The notes under the pieces are model-generated. The model saw only the letters and a program-made list of their open reading frames with translations, was not told where the DNA came from and made no database searches. From Trichomonas tenax (taxonomy: Eukaryota > Parabasalia > Trichomonadida > Trichomonadidae), in the NCBI GenBank assembly GCA_023091735.1, contig JALKBU010000096.1:1-64000 (forward strand): DNA of 64,000 nucleotides, read 5' to 3'. The position numbers and the translations under genes are program-made. This document shows, in pieces, positions 10,684 to 21,680 of this stretch; position 1 is the stretch's first letter; each line of letters opens with the position of its first letter.

Positions 10684-11014
10684 GGCAATTTTGTTTTTGA
10701 TTTTCTAATGTTATTTCATCAAATTATAAAAGGAATTATATGTTATATTTCAAGATACGACTCATTTGATTCTGACATATGATGTATCGCCTAAAATAAC
10801 TAGAAATTGGAATGAAATCTGTTGTTTTGAAAAAAATTGAAAATAGAAAACCAAATTGATATAGTATATTATGTAGGTCCTATTGATGTCATACATTTAA
10901 CGGATCTTGAAAATAGCATGTCTCTTATGCATTAAAAAGCGAATTATATTTTTGACGTGTAAACTTATATTTGTTGTGTAAAATTTGTTTTGTCATGTAA
11001 CTGTTATATTATTT
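10684..11014. other. Intergenic spacer
   Basis: About 330 bp of AT-rich sequence. An ATG at 10995 is immediately followed by TAA, so it is not the start of the next gene. Confidence 0.5.
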
Positions 11015-12184
11015 ATGCTTTCGTTTCTTTTTTCACTTTCGTTTTGTGATGAAATGAAAATAGAAACTATCACTTTAGATGACATTGTATTTTCCATTTA
11101 TACAAGTAATATAACATCATCGCGTTTAGAGCCAATGATATCCACTTGGTACAAAGATATTCCAAATCTTGAAATTTTTTCGGCGTCAACAATACCAAAT
11201 ATCGAAAATTATTTCGAAAGAAAAGAAAATGTTAATGCTTCTGTCAACATATATAACAAAACATTTAAAAATGCTTCCGAGGACTGGATCCGATGCCAAG
11301 ACTATCATAACTTCTTCCAAAATGAAGTTTTAAAGAAATATCCGAATAAGAAATGGTATATATTCGCAGATGATGATACATTTATTTACGTTGATACTTT
11401 AATCGAGCAATTAGAAAAAGTTAATTCTTCAGAACCTCATATTATTGGTAGGTCATTCTTAATTCCAGATATTCTCCGTCAAAATTTAACAGTTGATAAT
11501 CCATATTTTCAATTTATTCATGGAGGCTCTGGTTTATGTATCACAAAACCGTTAGCAGAGAAAATATTTCCTAGATTTAAAGAATGTGTTCGAAAATTCC
11601 CAAGAATAATATCAGATTTAAGATTAATGATGTGTTTAGAAGAGTTTGAAGGCAATTCTCAGCAATATATCGGATGGAAAGATGGGTTCAATGCATTAAT
11701 ACCTACAAAAGAATCACCAGTGCAAAAGCCACCAATTTCATTTCATCAGGTTAAAGACGAAGAAGCCATTCATATATGGAATGCATTGCACACAGAGTGG
11801 AAAAAAGGAAATAATAGATCAATCGTAAGTTGGATCAATTATACTTTGATAGACAGATATGTTCCTATTGATGATTCAAAATATTACTTCATGTTTGGAT
11901 ATAAGATCATCAAAGGTGATGATAGAGCAGGAGATGGAATTTACGCTTCTACTCCTTTAGAAAAGCAATTAGATTTCGGAAATATTACGATTGTTAAATA
12001 TAGACAAAAATTTGGAACTAAATTCGTCGACTACAGATGCTTAAAAGAAATTCCACCGGGCGTTTTCTATTTATCTCCTTGGAATATTGCTGATGATACT
12101 CTCTTCGAGCTTTTAGTCAATTGTCCAGCACCTCTTCAAGCTCCTGATAGAAAGAGTAATGTTAAGTTTAATTACAATCTATGA
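11015..12184 (+). CDS. Glycosyltransferase family 31-like (Fringe / core-1 galactosyltransferase type)
   Basis: Starting at ATG 11015 (389 codons), the protein begins with a short hydrophobic leader (MLSFLFSLSF) and so enters the secretory pathway. The core carries the metal- and nucleotide-sugar-binding signature WYIFADDDTFIYVD at about residues 116-129. About 50 residues later comes the Gly-rich acceptor-loop motif HGGSGLCITKPLAEKIF. Together these mark the Fringe-like GT31 fold, whose members add galactose or GlcNAc in beta-1,3 linkage. A DLRLMMCLEEF stretch fits the conserved acidic region before the catalytic base. Several N-glycosylation sequons are present, as expected for a Golgi lumen enzyme. 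The upstream in-frame TTG at 10985 is not needed. The exact sugar and acceptor cannot be told. The gene ends in TGA. Confidence 0.75.
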   Translation: MLSFLFSLSFCDEMKIETITLDDIVFSIYTSNITSSRLEPMISTWYKDIPNLEIFSASTIPNIENYFERKENVNASVNIYNKTFKNASEDWIRCQDYHNFFQNEVLKKYPNKKWYIFADDDTFIYVDTLIEQLEKVNSSEPHIIGRSFLIPDILRQNLTVDNPYFQFIHGGSGLCITKPLAEKIFPRFKECVRKFPRIISDLRLMMCLEEFEGNSQQYIGWKDGFNALIPTKESPVQKPPISFHQVKDEEAIHIWNALHTEWKKGNNRSIVSWINYTLIDRYVPIDDSKYYFMFGYKIIKGDDRAGDGIYASTPLEKQLDFGNITIVKYRQKFGTKFVDYRCLKEIPPGVFYLSPWNIADDTLFELLVNCPAPLQAPDRKSNVKFNYNL

Positions 12185-13309
12185 GCACAATATCTTTATA
12201 TATAGTCCTCCAAACATAAATTGTATTTGCAGTTATTAGTAAAGTGGGACGCGACTTTTATCGATTGCTGTCTCTATGCAATCATGCGTTGATTCTATTG
12301 CCAGAACTCGATAATTATTTTATGTGAAAGCGAAGAATTGAAAAATAATGTTATATTTCGATATGGATTTAATATTAGATCGTGAATCCAAAGTATCAGT
12401 CGTTTTCGTGAATTTGACATTTTGTCACATAAAGTATGTTTATTTGTCAGAGGCATACCTTTAAACATTTTTAGAATGATGATTTCATGGTAACTTTAAC
12501 ACCAATGATTAATTTCATGATGACAAATAGCATTGACACATTATACAAATGTTTATGATATTACTAATACATCTCAAATTCCATAAAAATTGATCATCAA
12601 AACTAAATATTCCGTAATTCCCTAAATACAGACCACCATTTATCTTTCTACTGCAGGTTCATAAATGCATTATTATTGATTTTTTCGAAGTATGTCGATT
12701 TTCGAAACTATATACCAGAACTTTACGCTTACTGTCTTGCGATTGTATTTACATTGATATTATTTTGTTTTCTTATTTTGTAAATTTTATGTCCTATCAT
12801 AAATCACATGTTTTGCTCTATTATTATTCTCACTTATTTTACATCATGCCAGACATCATACTGCCAGCATCCTTATTATTATAATGTTTGGCAAATTAAG
12901 AAATAAAATTTGATTAATCTAGAGTAAATTTCATTGTTTTATAGATGATATATACTAAGTATGTATTATATATTCAAAAGGCTTATTTATTATTGGCTTA
13001 TCCTAGATATTCGTCCCAAAAAAAAATCAAATTAAATAAAAATTCAAGAAAAAAGTCTGCTGAAAGTATTCAATATTTATGTTCTATTTTTTCAAAAATG
13101 GAGGAAATATATTTTTTCACTTATAAAAATGATCATGTAGGTGTATAGTATCTATGTTTCAAATATAGGGCAAAAACTTCTACTTTTGGTTTGTCGCCCA
13201 ACCTCTAATTTTTATGAGCTTTCAAATTTTAAAAATCAAACAAATATGATATTTAAGTTCACGCAAAGATAATATATTTAATTTTTGAGCTTCATTTTTC
13301 GACAAAAAA
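12185..13309. other. Intergenic spacer
   Basis: About 1.1 kb, AT-rich with no convincing gene. A TCATTTTTC initiator-like sequence at 13292-13300 lies 9 bp before the ATG of the surface-protein pseudogene, so the promoter of that gene still looks intact. Confidence 0.55.
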
Positions 13310-15500
13310 ATGCTTTTCCCTCTTCTCGTTTCGAGTGCGAACATTCAAGCAGTCAACGACTTCAAGTTTTGGGCGAACATCCTTATTGATGGAATTCACA
13401 TTGCCTGAACTTATGCCTGAAACAAACGAATTTCCTTGCTCACAAACGAAGGAATGGGCAAACAAATGGCTGAATTCTAAGCACAAGTCCAAAGAGATAT
13501 TGGATGAGCTACCAGAAGATGTTGTTGCCAATCTCACAGCTTAGTATAATGACAATTCAGGATAATTCTATAACACAACAGCATTTGATCACAAGAACTT
13601 AAAGCCACTTGTTCATATGGCCAACTCAACGCTACTTGATATTCTCTACGACAACGCGGGTTATCTGAAAAGATTATTATTAAATGTCATCGGTATGGAC
13701 GGAAATAGGCTCTCTCAGTTCATAATAAACTTGAAGGATGATCCTCACAAGGCAAGGATCCTCTATATTCTTGAAGAATTCAAGTGTAAACTATTGAACA
13801 AGATTCAAGTTATGCACAATTTGTATCATATGATTGATGTTTTTAATTTCATAATGACAAAAGATGATTTCACTGTTAGTGATATCCCAGGACATTTCTT
13901 CTTCGACAACAAAGCTTTCAACATCGCTTACGAAGAAATTCCAGAATATATTTCAAATGATTACATTTCTATTGTAGAAATGTTAATAGAAGTCAACAAT
14001 CTCGTTGAATTCCCATTCGGATTGGTCGATGCCGTGAAGTTTTATGCACAAACATTCGCAATGCTCACTCTTGAACCAGTCACAACAATTATTCTAAAGG
14101 ATGCTAAAGAACTCAGAAACAGAATTGTTGAGCTCATCAGTATCTACGATGAGATGTGTGAAGACAAGAGAATTCCTGAAAATATCAAAAAATATCTTTA
14201 AGTTGGACAAGTTTTCGTCAATGGATTGCGTGCTTTCGTTAAGAATAGTTTCTCCATTGCTGCACTTGAAGAGGTTATCATTGGATTCCAGATATTCGAT
14301 CATTATAATGATCCAGACAAGAATTTACTTCAATTAATCCCAACGGAGGAAATTGAACATATTGTATCAATACTCAACCAAGCAGGAAACTAAAGTGGCA
14401 GTGTTAAGGAGACAATCAAGGCAATTAACGTCTTCTGTGTTAAATATCTTAATTCAACTGAGACTGACGACGAATTCTACAACAATCTCAAACAGGCAGC
14501 GAAAGAATTGCAGGCCGCATTCGAATTATTCGATACTGTTCTTGATTTCGCAAATGGAATTTTGGACACAACACAAAACATGATTGAAATGTTCCAAACA
14601 TTCAAGGAAATGTTCACTGTTTTCAGCCCATTAAATTCATTGGTTACAGTTCTCGATTTCTTCGAAATCAATAATTATCGCAAAGACAATCTCTTAGGAG
14701 CTGTTGCAGAGATCTCAAAGCTCCTTAAGAAGTTCGGCTTCTCCTATCCAGTCAAGGAGACTTTGCAAGGCTTCTTAGACAGACATGAAGGAAGAATCAG
14801 CGATGACATGAAGATGAGTGATTTCTATGACTCCACATCCAACCCAGGCTTGTTCAATACCTTCTTCAGTGGCATTGTAAAGTTCATTGATGGAAAGCCT
14901 GTTAAAGAGTCCTTCGCTGATTTCAAGATCTTCGGAATCAACCCAGTTCAGACACTCACAAGCATCCAGAACAGCAAAGATAAGTCTCTTCTTGGTATTA
15001 TCAACTGCATCTCAGATGGCAGCTCAACAACCTCTATTGCAAAGCAAATCACAGAAGCTATCAATTTATTCGCTGATAGCGATGATTCATTAACAACATC
15101 TAAGTTACTCTATACGGCTGGCGTTGACTCGAATGAGTTCTTCAACTTCGTCAACAACTATGCATACGTCAATGACGGCATAAGTGATTGCTTGTCATTC
15201 GCTAGCATCAATGGCTATGAGTTCATGAAGTCATTGCATGAATTCTCCAACAAGACACTTGAGTCTAAGTTAGTTACTGTGGAAAACGTTGCAGATGTTT
15301 CTAGCTCACTTCAGGTCAACGTCCTCTCTGCAATGGAGAAGACGACGACAACAAAGCCAAAGACAGGATTAATTATTGGTATGGTTTTCCTTGCTATTGT
15401 TATTGTTGCTGCACTTGCAATAGCTGGATTCATCATCTACAAGACGTTCTTGCAAAAGGAAGAAAGATCTTCTATTCAAGAAACCGCCTTCATGGTTTAA
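13310..15500 (+). pseudogene. Large type I membrane surface-protein gene broken by one frameshift and four in-frame stops
   Basis: The ATG at 13310 starts a signal-peptide-like leader (MLFPLLVSSANIQA), read in one frame to about 13405. The coding frame then shifts by one and stays open, apart from single stops, until TAA at 15498-15500. The stops are TAG 13542-13544, TAA 13563-13565, TAA 14199-14201 and TAA 14391-14393. All the pieces between them lie in the same frame and share the same helical, Asp/Phe/Asn-rich composition, so this was one gene of about 730 codons. The C-terminus has a transmembrane helix (GMVFLAIVIVAALAIAGFI, about 15379-15435) and a short cytoplasmic tail ending QETAFMV. 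All four stops would be Gln if their first base were C. I do not recognise the ectodomain family. Confidence 0.82.
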
Positions 15501-15508
15501 ATAAAATT

Positions 15509-16426
15509 TTATATTTCAATCAAGATAAATGTAAGAAGAAACCAAGAACATGTTGTCATATACACAGATTGAATGTTTGTTTTGCATATTTCTGAATTAA
15601 CGTTATAACAAGCAGTATTCAATAAAATGGGAAAATTATTAAGAACTATTATATCACTTGCGTGAATTTTGGGATCATATGAATAATCAGACTTTATACT
15701 GGTAAAGTATACATGGGTGAGATAAATACTCTCTGTTCCTTGAGTATTCCAAGCAAATCTCTTTTGGCAATTGATAAAATAATAATTAGTAATAGCGAGA
15801 TTTGTTCTCCATAAAGTTAAGATTCCCTTTGAATGGGAGAAATTTTGTGCGTACAAATATGACACCAAACTACCTCTATTTGTTGAGTCATCTGCAGCGA
15901 TGCCAAGACAAATCGCTTCTTGCTCAGCGTTATTTCGAATAATATGTAAAAATGAAGATTTAGATTGAAATGGAGTAGATCCACAGCAATAGATGCCATA
16001 ATAATTAAATACATTTTGGTTCGTTGAATTCACGTTTTGGCCAATAGAATTGCATCTATCTTGCTAATATAGAGATTGTGCATTTGTTTTTGAATCAATT
16101 CCACAAAAATCATCACTCAAGCAATCAACGAATGAAGCAGTGTGCAGAGGGCCACAAACATAGAATATTTGTCCTAGTGATCTTCCTGTTAGATTGAAAA
16201 ATACACAAGATCTAATCTTCGAAAATCCAATATTATCTAGATAAATAGAACCACCACCAGCCATACCATCTGTCCTTACAAATGAATTACCAGCTGAATT
16301 CTTAATAATTCGAAATTTACAAAATTCAATTGAAGATATCAAATTTGCTTTTGTATTTGATATAGCAAGGCCTCTCTGATCACCAGCAAGATCATGAAAT
16401 TCACTGAAAGAGATGCTATGAGTCAT
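15509..16426 (-). pseudogene. Right-handed beta-helix surface protein gene interrupted by TAG
   Basis: Two open frames on the minus strand (16426-16064 and 16033-15509) are in the same phase and separated only by TAG at 16064-16066 (SLY-stop-QDRCNS). Together they give about 305 residues of short repeated strands with regularly placed Asn, Ser, Cys and aromatic residues (FCKFRIIKNSAGNSF, SCVFFNLTG, SIYLTHVYFTSIKS). This is the pattern of parallel beta-helix proteins, a large trichomonad family annotated with bacterial polymorphic outer-membrane-protein names. The C-terminus ends in a short hydrophobic stretch (WFLLTFILIEI) rather than a full helix and tail, and no N-terminal leader is seen, so both ends may be lost. 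It is convergent with the previous pseudogene, 8 bp apart. Confidence 0.7.
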
Positions 16427-17136
16427 TGCTGTGTCATAAAAACGTAATAATGACGCGACTCAAATAAATGAAGTTAATTTCTTTCTTACAATAATATCAT
16501 TACATTTTGATATTGCACAGTTATGCAATTACTTTTATAGTGCAAAAATATTATAAATAAATCAACATATAAAACTACGATAATTATTAATTCAAAGTGA
16601 CCATAGCTTCGAAAGAAATGAGAAATATGATAGTGAATCACTATTTTTATGCATATGAACGTCTAAAAATAACATTTTTTATCGATTTTAATATGTTTCA
16701 CAGTTCATAAAAATAAGATTGTGGATATTCCGAAATATCATTTCCTTAATATCAATATTTTTGCCTAAAATTTTAAATATAGATAATTCATTGAAAGTTA
16801 TATTTAAATAAATAATAAAATCGATGTTGATTTTCTCCTTTTTGTTCAACTTAATCAAGAAATAACTCAGCATATGAATGTATTTAAGTATTAAGAATAC
16901 GATATTTAATCAAAATAGATAAAAAAGTATATGTCTATATTGATAATTAAAGGAAATATTAATGATATTTGAGAGAATAAATCATCTTTGTAAAAATCAA
17001 AAATAACTTGTTAAACGATCATTTTAGAGTACATAAAGACTAAATATGAAAGAATAACAATGTTCATGTAAAAAAAAATTTAACGCACTAAAAAATTAAC
17101 GTTTGTCATTTAACCGAAAAAAACAAGAATTTATAA
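16427..17136. other. Intergenic spacer
   Basis: About 710 bp, strongly AT-rich. A TCATTTAACCG sequence about 30 bp before the next ATG may be its initiator region. Confidence 0.5.
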
Positions 17137-18543
17137 ATGAGTTCGAGGTCTCATCATTCACACCACTCGTGGTCAACTGACAAATCGAGCACAGAATACA
17201 CATATCCCTCTTATACGACATTTGGAACAACACAGAACTATCAAAGTTATACAAGCCAGACGAATAACTCGACAACAGCCTCAGCGACAGGCTCTACAAC
17301 AAGAATACGAGTCAAAATTTCGAGAAAACGTGATGAAAATGGAAACTACCTTCCACATAAGCATGAACATTCGAATGTTGAATCAAACAAGAAGCATCGC
17401 GTAGTAAAACATAAAGACGACCACGTAGCTGGTACAGACGTATTTCCAGAATCAACAGCGACACATGAGGAAATTTATCCAGTTACACAATCCGAATTAA
17501 CAAATTTCCCGACATTAACAACAGAAACATCAACATTTACAATCCAGGAACGCGAAAAACGCCATCATCACCACAAAGGATACGACAGAGAGCATCATAA
17601 ATGGGCGGTCAAGAAACGAGAACTCGAATTGTTGAAATTGAACCCACAGCAGGTCGTCCCTGAGGACCAGACATTCACTGCGCTTGGTTTCGATGAGCCT
17701 GATGGACCAATGAAAAGAAATAAATTCCACGACGAAACCATTACGACAACAATGGCCAGTGAGATGTCATATATCGACACAAGAGACACAACAGTCGATA
17801 CAACGAAAACAGACACATTTTTGGATCCAATTCCAGCAAAAGAATTGTTCCCAGATTATATCTCTGTTCCTCGTCGCAGGGAGATCAAAACAGGTCTCGC
17901 TGATGCTGCCGTTCAGCCTGATGAGGAGCCTTATGATCCAAAGAAGGAGGAAGAGCTTAGAAGATATATCTATCTTAGCCGTGATAAGATTTATCCTAAG
18001 CGCAGGCGTAATGTTATGTACGCGAATCCTCTTCCTACACCACCTGGTCTCGAGAATGCTGCAGCGATGGAAAGAGCGGTCGATTTCCGGCCAATAAAAA
18101 CAGAAAACGGACTTCAGCAAGGCCAAGCTTATGTTATGCCTCCTGAATACTCGAACAAGATCAAATCATCATATTCTGCCTCAGTCAGATCTGCAACAGA
18201 CAAGACAGCCACAACCACAGACTCAGGTCCAGGCGTCAACAGCGGAACACATACAGGAACATACACATCACGATCAAGCTCCAGATCTGGAACTCACACA
18301 TATACTTCTCAGGCAACAGAATCGAATAACGCTGAAGAAACGAAGAAGAATGGCGGATTTACTTCTGTCGAAGAGTTAGTCACAGCTAACTCGAAGTCTG
18401 CTGAATTCGTTGAAGTTTCCATGAACAATGCTCACGGTCAGAACTTCATCGAAGTCAGCCGGACAGTCGAAGAGGAGGATGAAGATGAAGACGAGGAAGA
18501 AGAAGAAGATGGTGATTCCAAGCATTCTTATCAGGTAGAGTAA
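17137..18543 (+). CDS. Disordered Ser/Thr/His-rich protein with acidic tail, unidentified
   Basis: The 468-residue protein is low-complexity at both ends. The N-terminus is rich in Ser, Thr, Tyr and His. A basic His/Lys segment lies near 60-80 and a second one (KRHHHHKGYDREHHK) near 145-160. The centre, about 165-330, looks more ordered (ALGFDEPDGPMKRNKF, YLSRDKIYPKRRRNVMYANP). The C-terminus has a Ser/Thr/Gly linker and a nearly pure Glu/Asp run at about 448-460. There is no signal peptide, membrane segment or recognised domain. The abundance of ST and KR sites suggests a phosphorylated, protein- or nucleic-acid-binding factor, but this is only inference. Clean codon bias and an ATG close to a TCATTTAACCG element support expression. 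Confidence 0.8.
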   Translation: MSSRSHHSHHSWSTDKSSTEYTYPSYTTFGTTQNYQSYTSQTNNSTTASATGSTTRIRVKISRKRDENGNYLPHKHEHSNVESNKKHRVVKHKDDHVAGTDVFPESTATHEEIYPVTQSELTNFPTLTTETSTFTIQEREKRHHHHKGYDREHHKWAVKKRELELLKLNPQQVVPEDQTFTALGFDEPDGPMKRNKFHDETITTTMASEMSYIDTRDTTVDTTKTDTFLDPIPAKELFPDYISVPRRREIKTGLADAAVQPDEEPYDPKKEEELRRYIYLSRDKIYPKRRRNVMYANPLPTPPGLENAAAMERAVDFRPIKTENGLQQGQAYVMPPEYSNKIKSSYSASVRSATDKTATTTDSGPGVNSGTHTGTYTSRSSSRSGTHTYTSQATESNNAEETKKNGGFTSVEELVTANSKSAEFVEVSMNNAHGQNFIEVSRTVEEEDEDEDEEEEEDGDSKHSYQVE

Positions 18544-19189
18544 TTAATTTTATTTATAGTTTTTGTGCTTTGTTGTGAAACGGACAATTTGTCTTATTTG
18601 ATTTTTCAAAATCTTTTGCTAATATTATAAATCTTTCACTCTGTTAATGCCAACACTTCTCATAATATCAACACACACAAACAATTCGGTCTCTAACACT
18701 GTTTTTATCGATATTAACAGCAAAGTTTGGAGAATTTAAATATCAAAACTGAAGGAGTTATTTTTAATCTTTTTATGATGCATCAATGTGAGTTCTGAAT
18801 CCATATTTATATATGTAATACATTTACAAGGTATATAATATGATTATAAGAAAGAGCAATGAATTTATTATATCTTGAAACATGACATTTTAATATGAAA
18901 ATCATAATTCTTGAAAATGAAAAAAATTCCTAATATAGCAATGAGTGATTTAAGAATAAGACCATGGTCTTCATTATCCTTATTAGATAAATTATCGAAA
19001 AATCGAATACATTTTACTCTCGTTATCTCACTATCAAATCAAAATTGGAGAATTTTTGATATAATAAAAAGATACAATATAAATAACAGTTTCATAGTAT
19101 ATTAGTTATAATGTTTGAAAATGTTTAGATAATGAGATATGAAGAGATTAAGGAGAGCGAGAGTTACAACGATATAAAAAGTGACAGGG
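18544..19189. other. Intergenic spacer
   Basis: About 650 bp of AT-rich sequence. Short open frames at 18911-19105 and 19132-19341 lack codon bias, and the second overlaps the Rab gene in another frame. Confidence 0.5.
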
Positions 19190-19816
19190 ATGGATTACCT
19201 TGGCGTGCAGAATATTCAAGTCAAAGGTGTACTTCTCGGAGAGACATTGGTCGGAAAAACGTCACTTTCCAACAGGTTCTACTCGAAGCAGTGGGATTCA
19301 ATAACTTCTACGACGATTTCAGCAACATTCCAAAAAGCTGATATGAATATCGACGGTTTTGGCTTTACTTTCTGTGTCTGGGATACTGCAGGTCAGGAGA
19401 GGTTCAGATCTATATCACCTATTTACTACAGAGGCTCACATGTGGCGATTATTGTTTTTGATCTCACGGCTAAACAATCTTTTGAGATGGTAAAGTCGTG
19501 GGTGAAGGAACTAAGATCGCAGGGACCCATTGGAATTCCAATTGTCATTCTTGCAAATAAATACGATTTGAAAGAAACGCAATCGCTTTATCCTGACCAA
19601 GAAACACTCATTAAATACAAAAATTCGATCGGTGCAGACTGTTTTTATGTCTCTGCGCTCACTGGTGAAAATGTCGATGAAGCCTTCACTCTCGCCGCGC
19701 AATTAGGTTTGCGTTTTTATCGCGAGCAACAAGCTATATCAAATCCAGCGTCAGCACAGCCTGCTGTCGTTCAACCTCAAAATAAAGAACCACAACAAAA
19801 GGGAGTATGCTGTTAG
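19190..19816 (+). CDS. Rab family small GTPase
   Basis: From ATG 19190 the product is 208 residues, the usual Rab length. All guanine-nucleotide motifs are visible: P-loop GETLVGKTS (about 17-25), switch I around STTISATF with its conserved Thr, WDTAGQERFRS in switch II (Rab-type), NKYD and SAL. The C-terminus GVCC is the double-cysteine geranylgeranylation signal, so the protein cycles onto membranes and controls vesicle traffic. The P-loop has ETLVGKT where most Rabs have DSGVGKS. The TTISATF effector loop resembles the Rab5/Rab22 group, but I would not name a subfamily. The frame could open at GTG 19181, three codons earlier. The first ATG fits better. The TAG directly after CC shows that TAG terminates in this genome. 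Confidence 0.93.
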   Translation: MDYLGVQNIQVKGVLLGETLVGKTSLSNRFYSKQWDSITSTTISATFQKADMNIDGFGFTFCVWDTAGQERFRSISPIYYRGSHVAIIVFDLTAKQSFEMVKSWVKELRSQGPIGIPIVILANKYDLKETQSLYPDQETLIKYKNSIGADCFYVSALTGENVDEAFTLAAQLGLRFYREQQAISNPASAQPAVVQPQNKEPQQKGVCC

Positions 19817-20294
19817 TATTACTACATTATACTTTTATTTTTGTATAGAAATGTCTTACCATCATTTTCATACTGTAAATCTATTAGTTTTAAAATTTGT
19901 TATTTTGATTATCAGACTGAAGATTTAATATAAATAATCTAAACACGAATCCAAATCAAACAGCACTTAGTTTTGTCTAAAATATCAATTATGTTTTCGG
20001 TTCTTCATTTTTTGTTTTCAATTCGAATCCATGTAATATTATAATGAAACTTTATGCATTAGAATTACAAATGTTGATGGCTCGAACATCACCGAAGTAT
20101 TTATTTGGAATGAAAGTGATCTAGAGTCGTAAATATTAACTTTTATTAAAAAAGTACCATGTTTTGTCAATTATGCAATAACAGGCGACTAAAAAGAAAA
20201 GTGACATCTATGGATAATGATTTTAAAGTCATTATGAATGCATGGCATTTTTAAAAACCTTAACGGTAATAGTATAGTAAAAATGTTGTCATAA
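19817..20294. other. Intergenic spacer
   Basis: About 480 bp, AT-rich. I see no gene. Confidence 0.55.
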
Positions 20295-20667
20295 CTATTT
20301 ATTAGTATTATGACTTTTTCGAGTGAAAAGACAATCTTGGTAAGATATATAATTTTTATTGTTCGTATCAACAATGTATCTTTCTATGAATTGAAGAGGA
20401 TCGAATGGATTGTCTTCGCTCATTGATGTAACTGAAGATGGAATAAATAACTCAGTGATCTTTGAGATAATAGGAAATAATGGTATTCAGTAGTAATATT
20501 TTGGTAACCCATTGATAAGATAAACAGTCTTTTGGAAGAATTGAACAAGATTTGTCAACAATAATTGTTGTGTACTGATTAGTATAGGGTGTGTTTAGCG
20601 CAGAAAGATAGAGAATGAGTTGAAATGTTATAATAACATCATTATAAACCCTATCAAATTTAAGCAT
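20295..20667 (-). pseudogene. BspA-like leucine-rich-repeat gene fragment
   Basis: On the minus strand the N-terminal part reads TTIIVDKSCSILPKDCLSYQ, followed by a loss of frame. A second stretch (ELFIPSSVTSM, then NPFDPLQFIERYIVD and NKNYISYQDCLFT) ends at TAG 20295-20297. Both parts match, piece by piece, the fragment at 20874-21582 (TTIIVDQSCKILPKYSMTY, LSIPASVKSI, NPFNELRYIKRFIID, NKNYRSYKDCIF). The alternating SI-P-SV / F-x-x-C pattern is the Treponema-type LRR of the BspA family, the largest surface-protein family in trichomonads, which is thought to act in adhesion. Only about 120 codons remain and the frame is broken, so this is a relic. Confidence 0.75.
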
Positions 20668-20873
20668 TATAGCTATGGTTTGAAGTTTCTATTTCGATTA
20701 TAAGTCACTCAAATATCACAATTTTGACATCCGTCATTTTTTTGCACAATTTGGGTATCAATTTTTTTTCTTGCTTGAATATAATGACCAATAGCAAAGT
20801 ACAGATCAATTTAAGCATATGCATAGATAGGCAGAAAGATTCTGAATCGGAATCTATAGAGCAAAATAAAAAA

Positions 20874-21582
20874 TCAAGGCTGTGTAACTTGAATAACTCT
20901 ATAAAAGCGAAACTGAATTTTTTTGTGAAATTTCAAATAATAAGTAATTTTTGAAGGACTAAAATTTGTTCCATAAAATACATTTAAGCCATAATTCTTA
21001 ATGGCAGTATCATTTGGAATGCAGATGCTCTGCAAATTAGGCATTAATTGAAAGCATTTCTCATCCAATAAATCGACTTCATTTTGAAAAACAATGTGTT
21101 GAAGGATGTTATTATCATGAAAAACATACTTTCCGATTGTTTTCGTTGCTTTTGGAACAACAAATGTATCTCCAGGTTTCAAATATGGGTAAGCAATTAA
21201 TTTACTCATACTTAAAAATACAGTCTTTGTAGGACCTATAGTTTTTATTACCTGGATCGATTATAAATCGTTTGATATATCTAAGTTCGTTAAATGGATT
21301 ATCAATATGGATAGATTTAACAGAAGCAGGAATTGATAATTCTGAAATTTTCATTCCATGAAAGGGATCATCTTCTATTGATTCTAATGAATCCGGTAGC
21401 ACTACCTTTGTAACAAAATCATATGTCATTGAGTATTTAGGAAGGATTTTACAAGATTGATCAACAATAATTGTTGTATATGCATTTAATATATTATTGT
21501 ACTTGGTAACCCTTCCAGATGAATCACAGTATACAGTTGTCTCCCTAAGCTACCATGAACTAAAAATGAAGGAAATAGTCAC
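20874..21582 (-). pseudogene. BspA-like LRR gene with a stop near its start and a frameshift
   Basis: The minus strand begins with a leader-like stretch (TISFIFSSW) cut by an in-frame TAG at about 21550, then reads CDSSGRV and TTIIVDQSCKILPK. The LRR units follow (VVLPDSLESI, LSIPASVKSI). The frame stops at about 21202 after DCIFKYE and resumes one base off at 21209 (SKLIAYPYLKPGDTFVVP, then ATKTIGKYVF, LQHIVFQNEV and LQSICIP). The phrase DCIF...KLIAYP is normally continuous in these proteins, so a single-base change explains the break. It is too short for a full protein and lacks the usual C-terminal membrane helix. It is probably a dead copy. The similar fragment about 200 bp downstream on the same strand suggests a broken tandem pair. 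Confidence 0.75.
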
Positions 21583-21680
21583 AATGACACTTTTATAGGG
21601 TTATTTTTATAAATAGGGGTTAAAATAATTGTAAAGGGAATGTGTCGGCTTTGACAGCATCAAAACTTAATTAATTTTTA

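Noticed and set aside
13542..16066. TAA/TAG reassigned to glutamine
   Set aside because: The Rab gene must end after its prenylated Cys-Cys at TAG, and core genes end normally at TAA. The stops are confined to decayed surface or redox genes, so mutation fits better.
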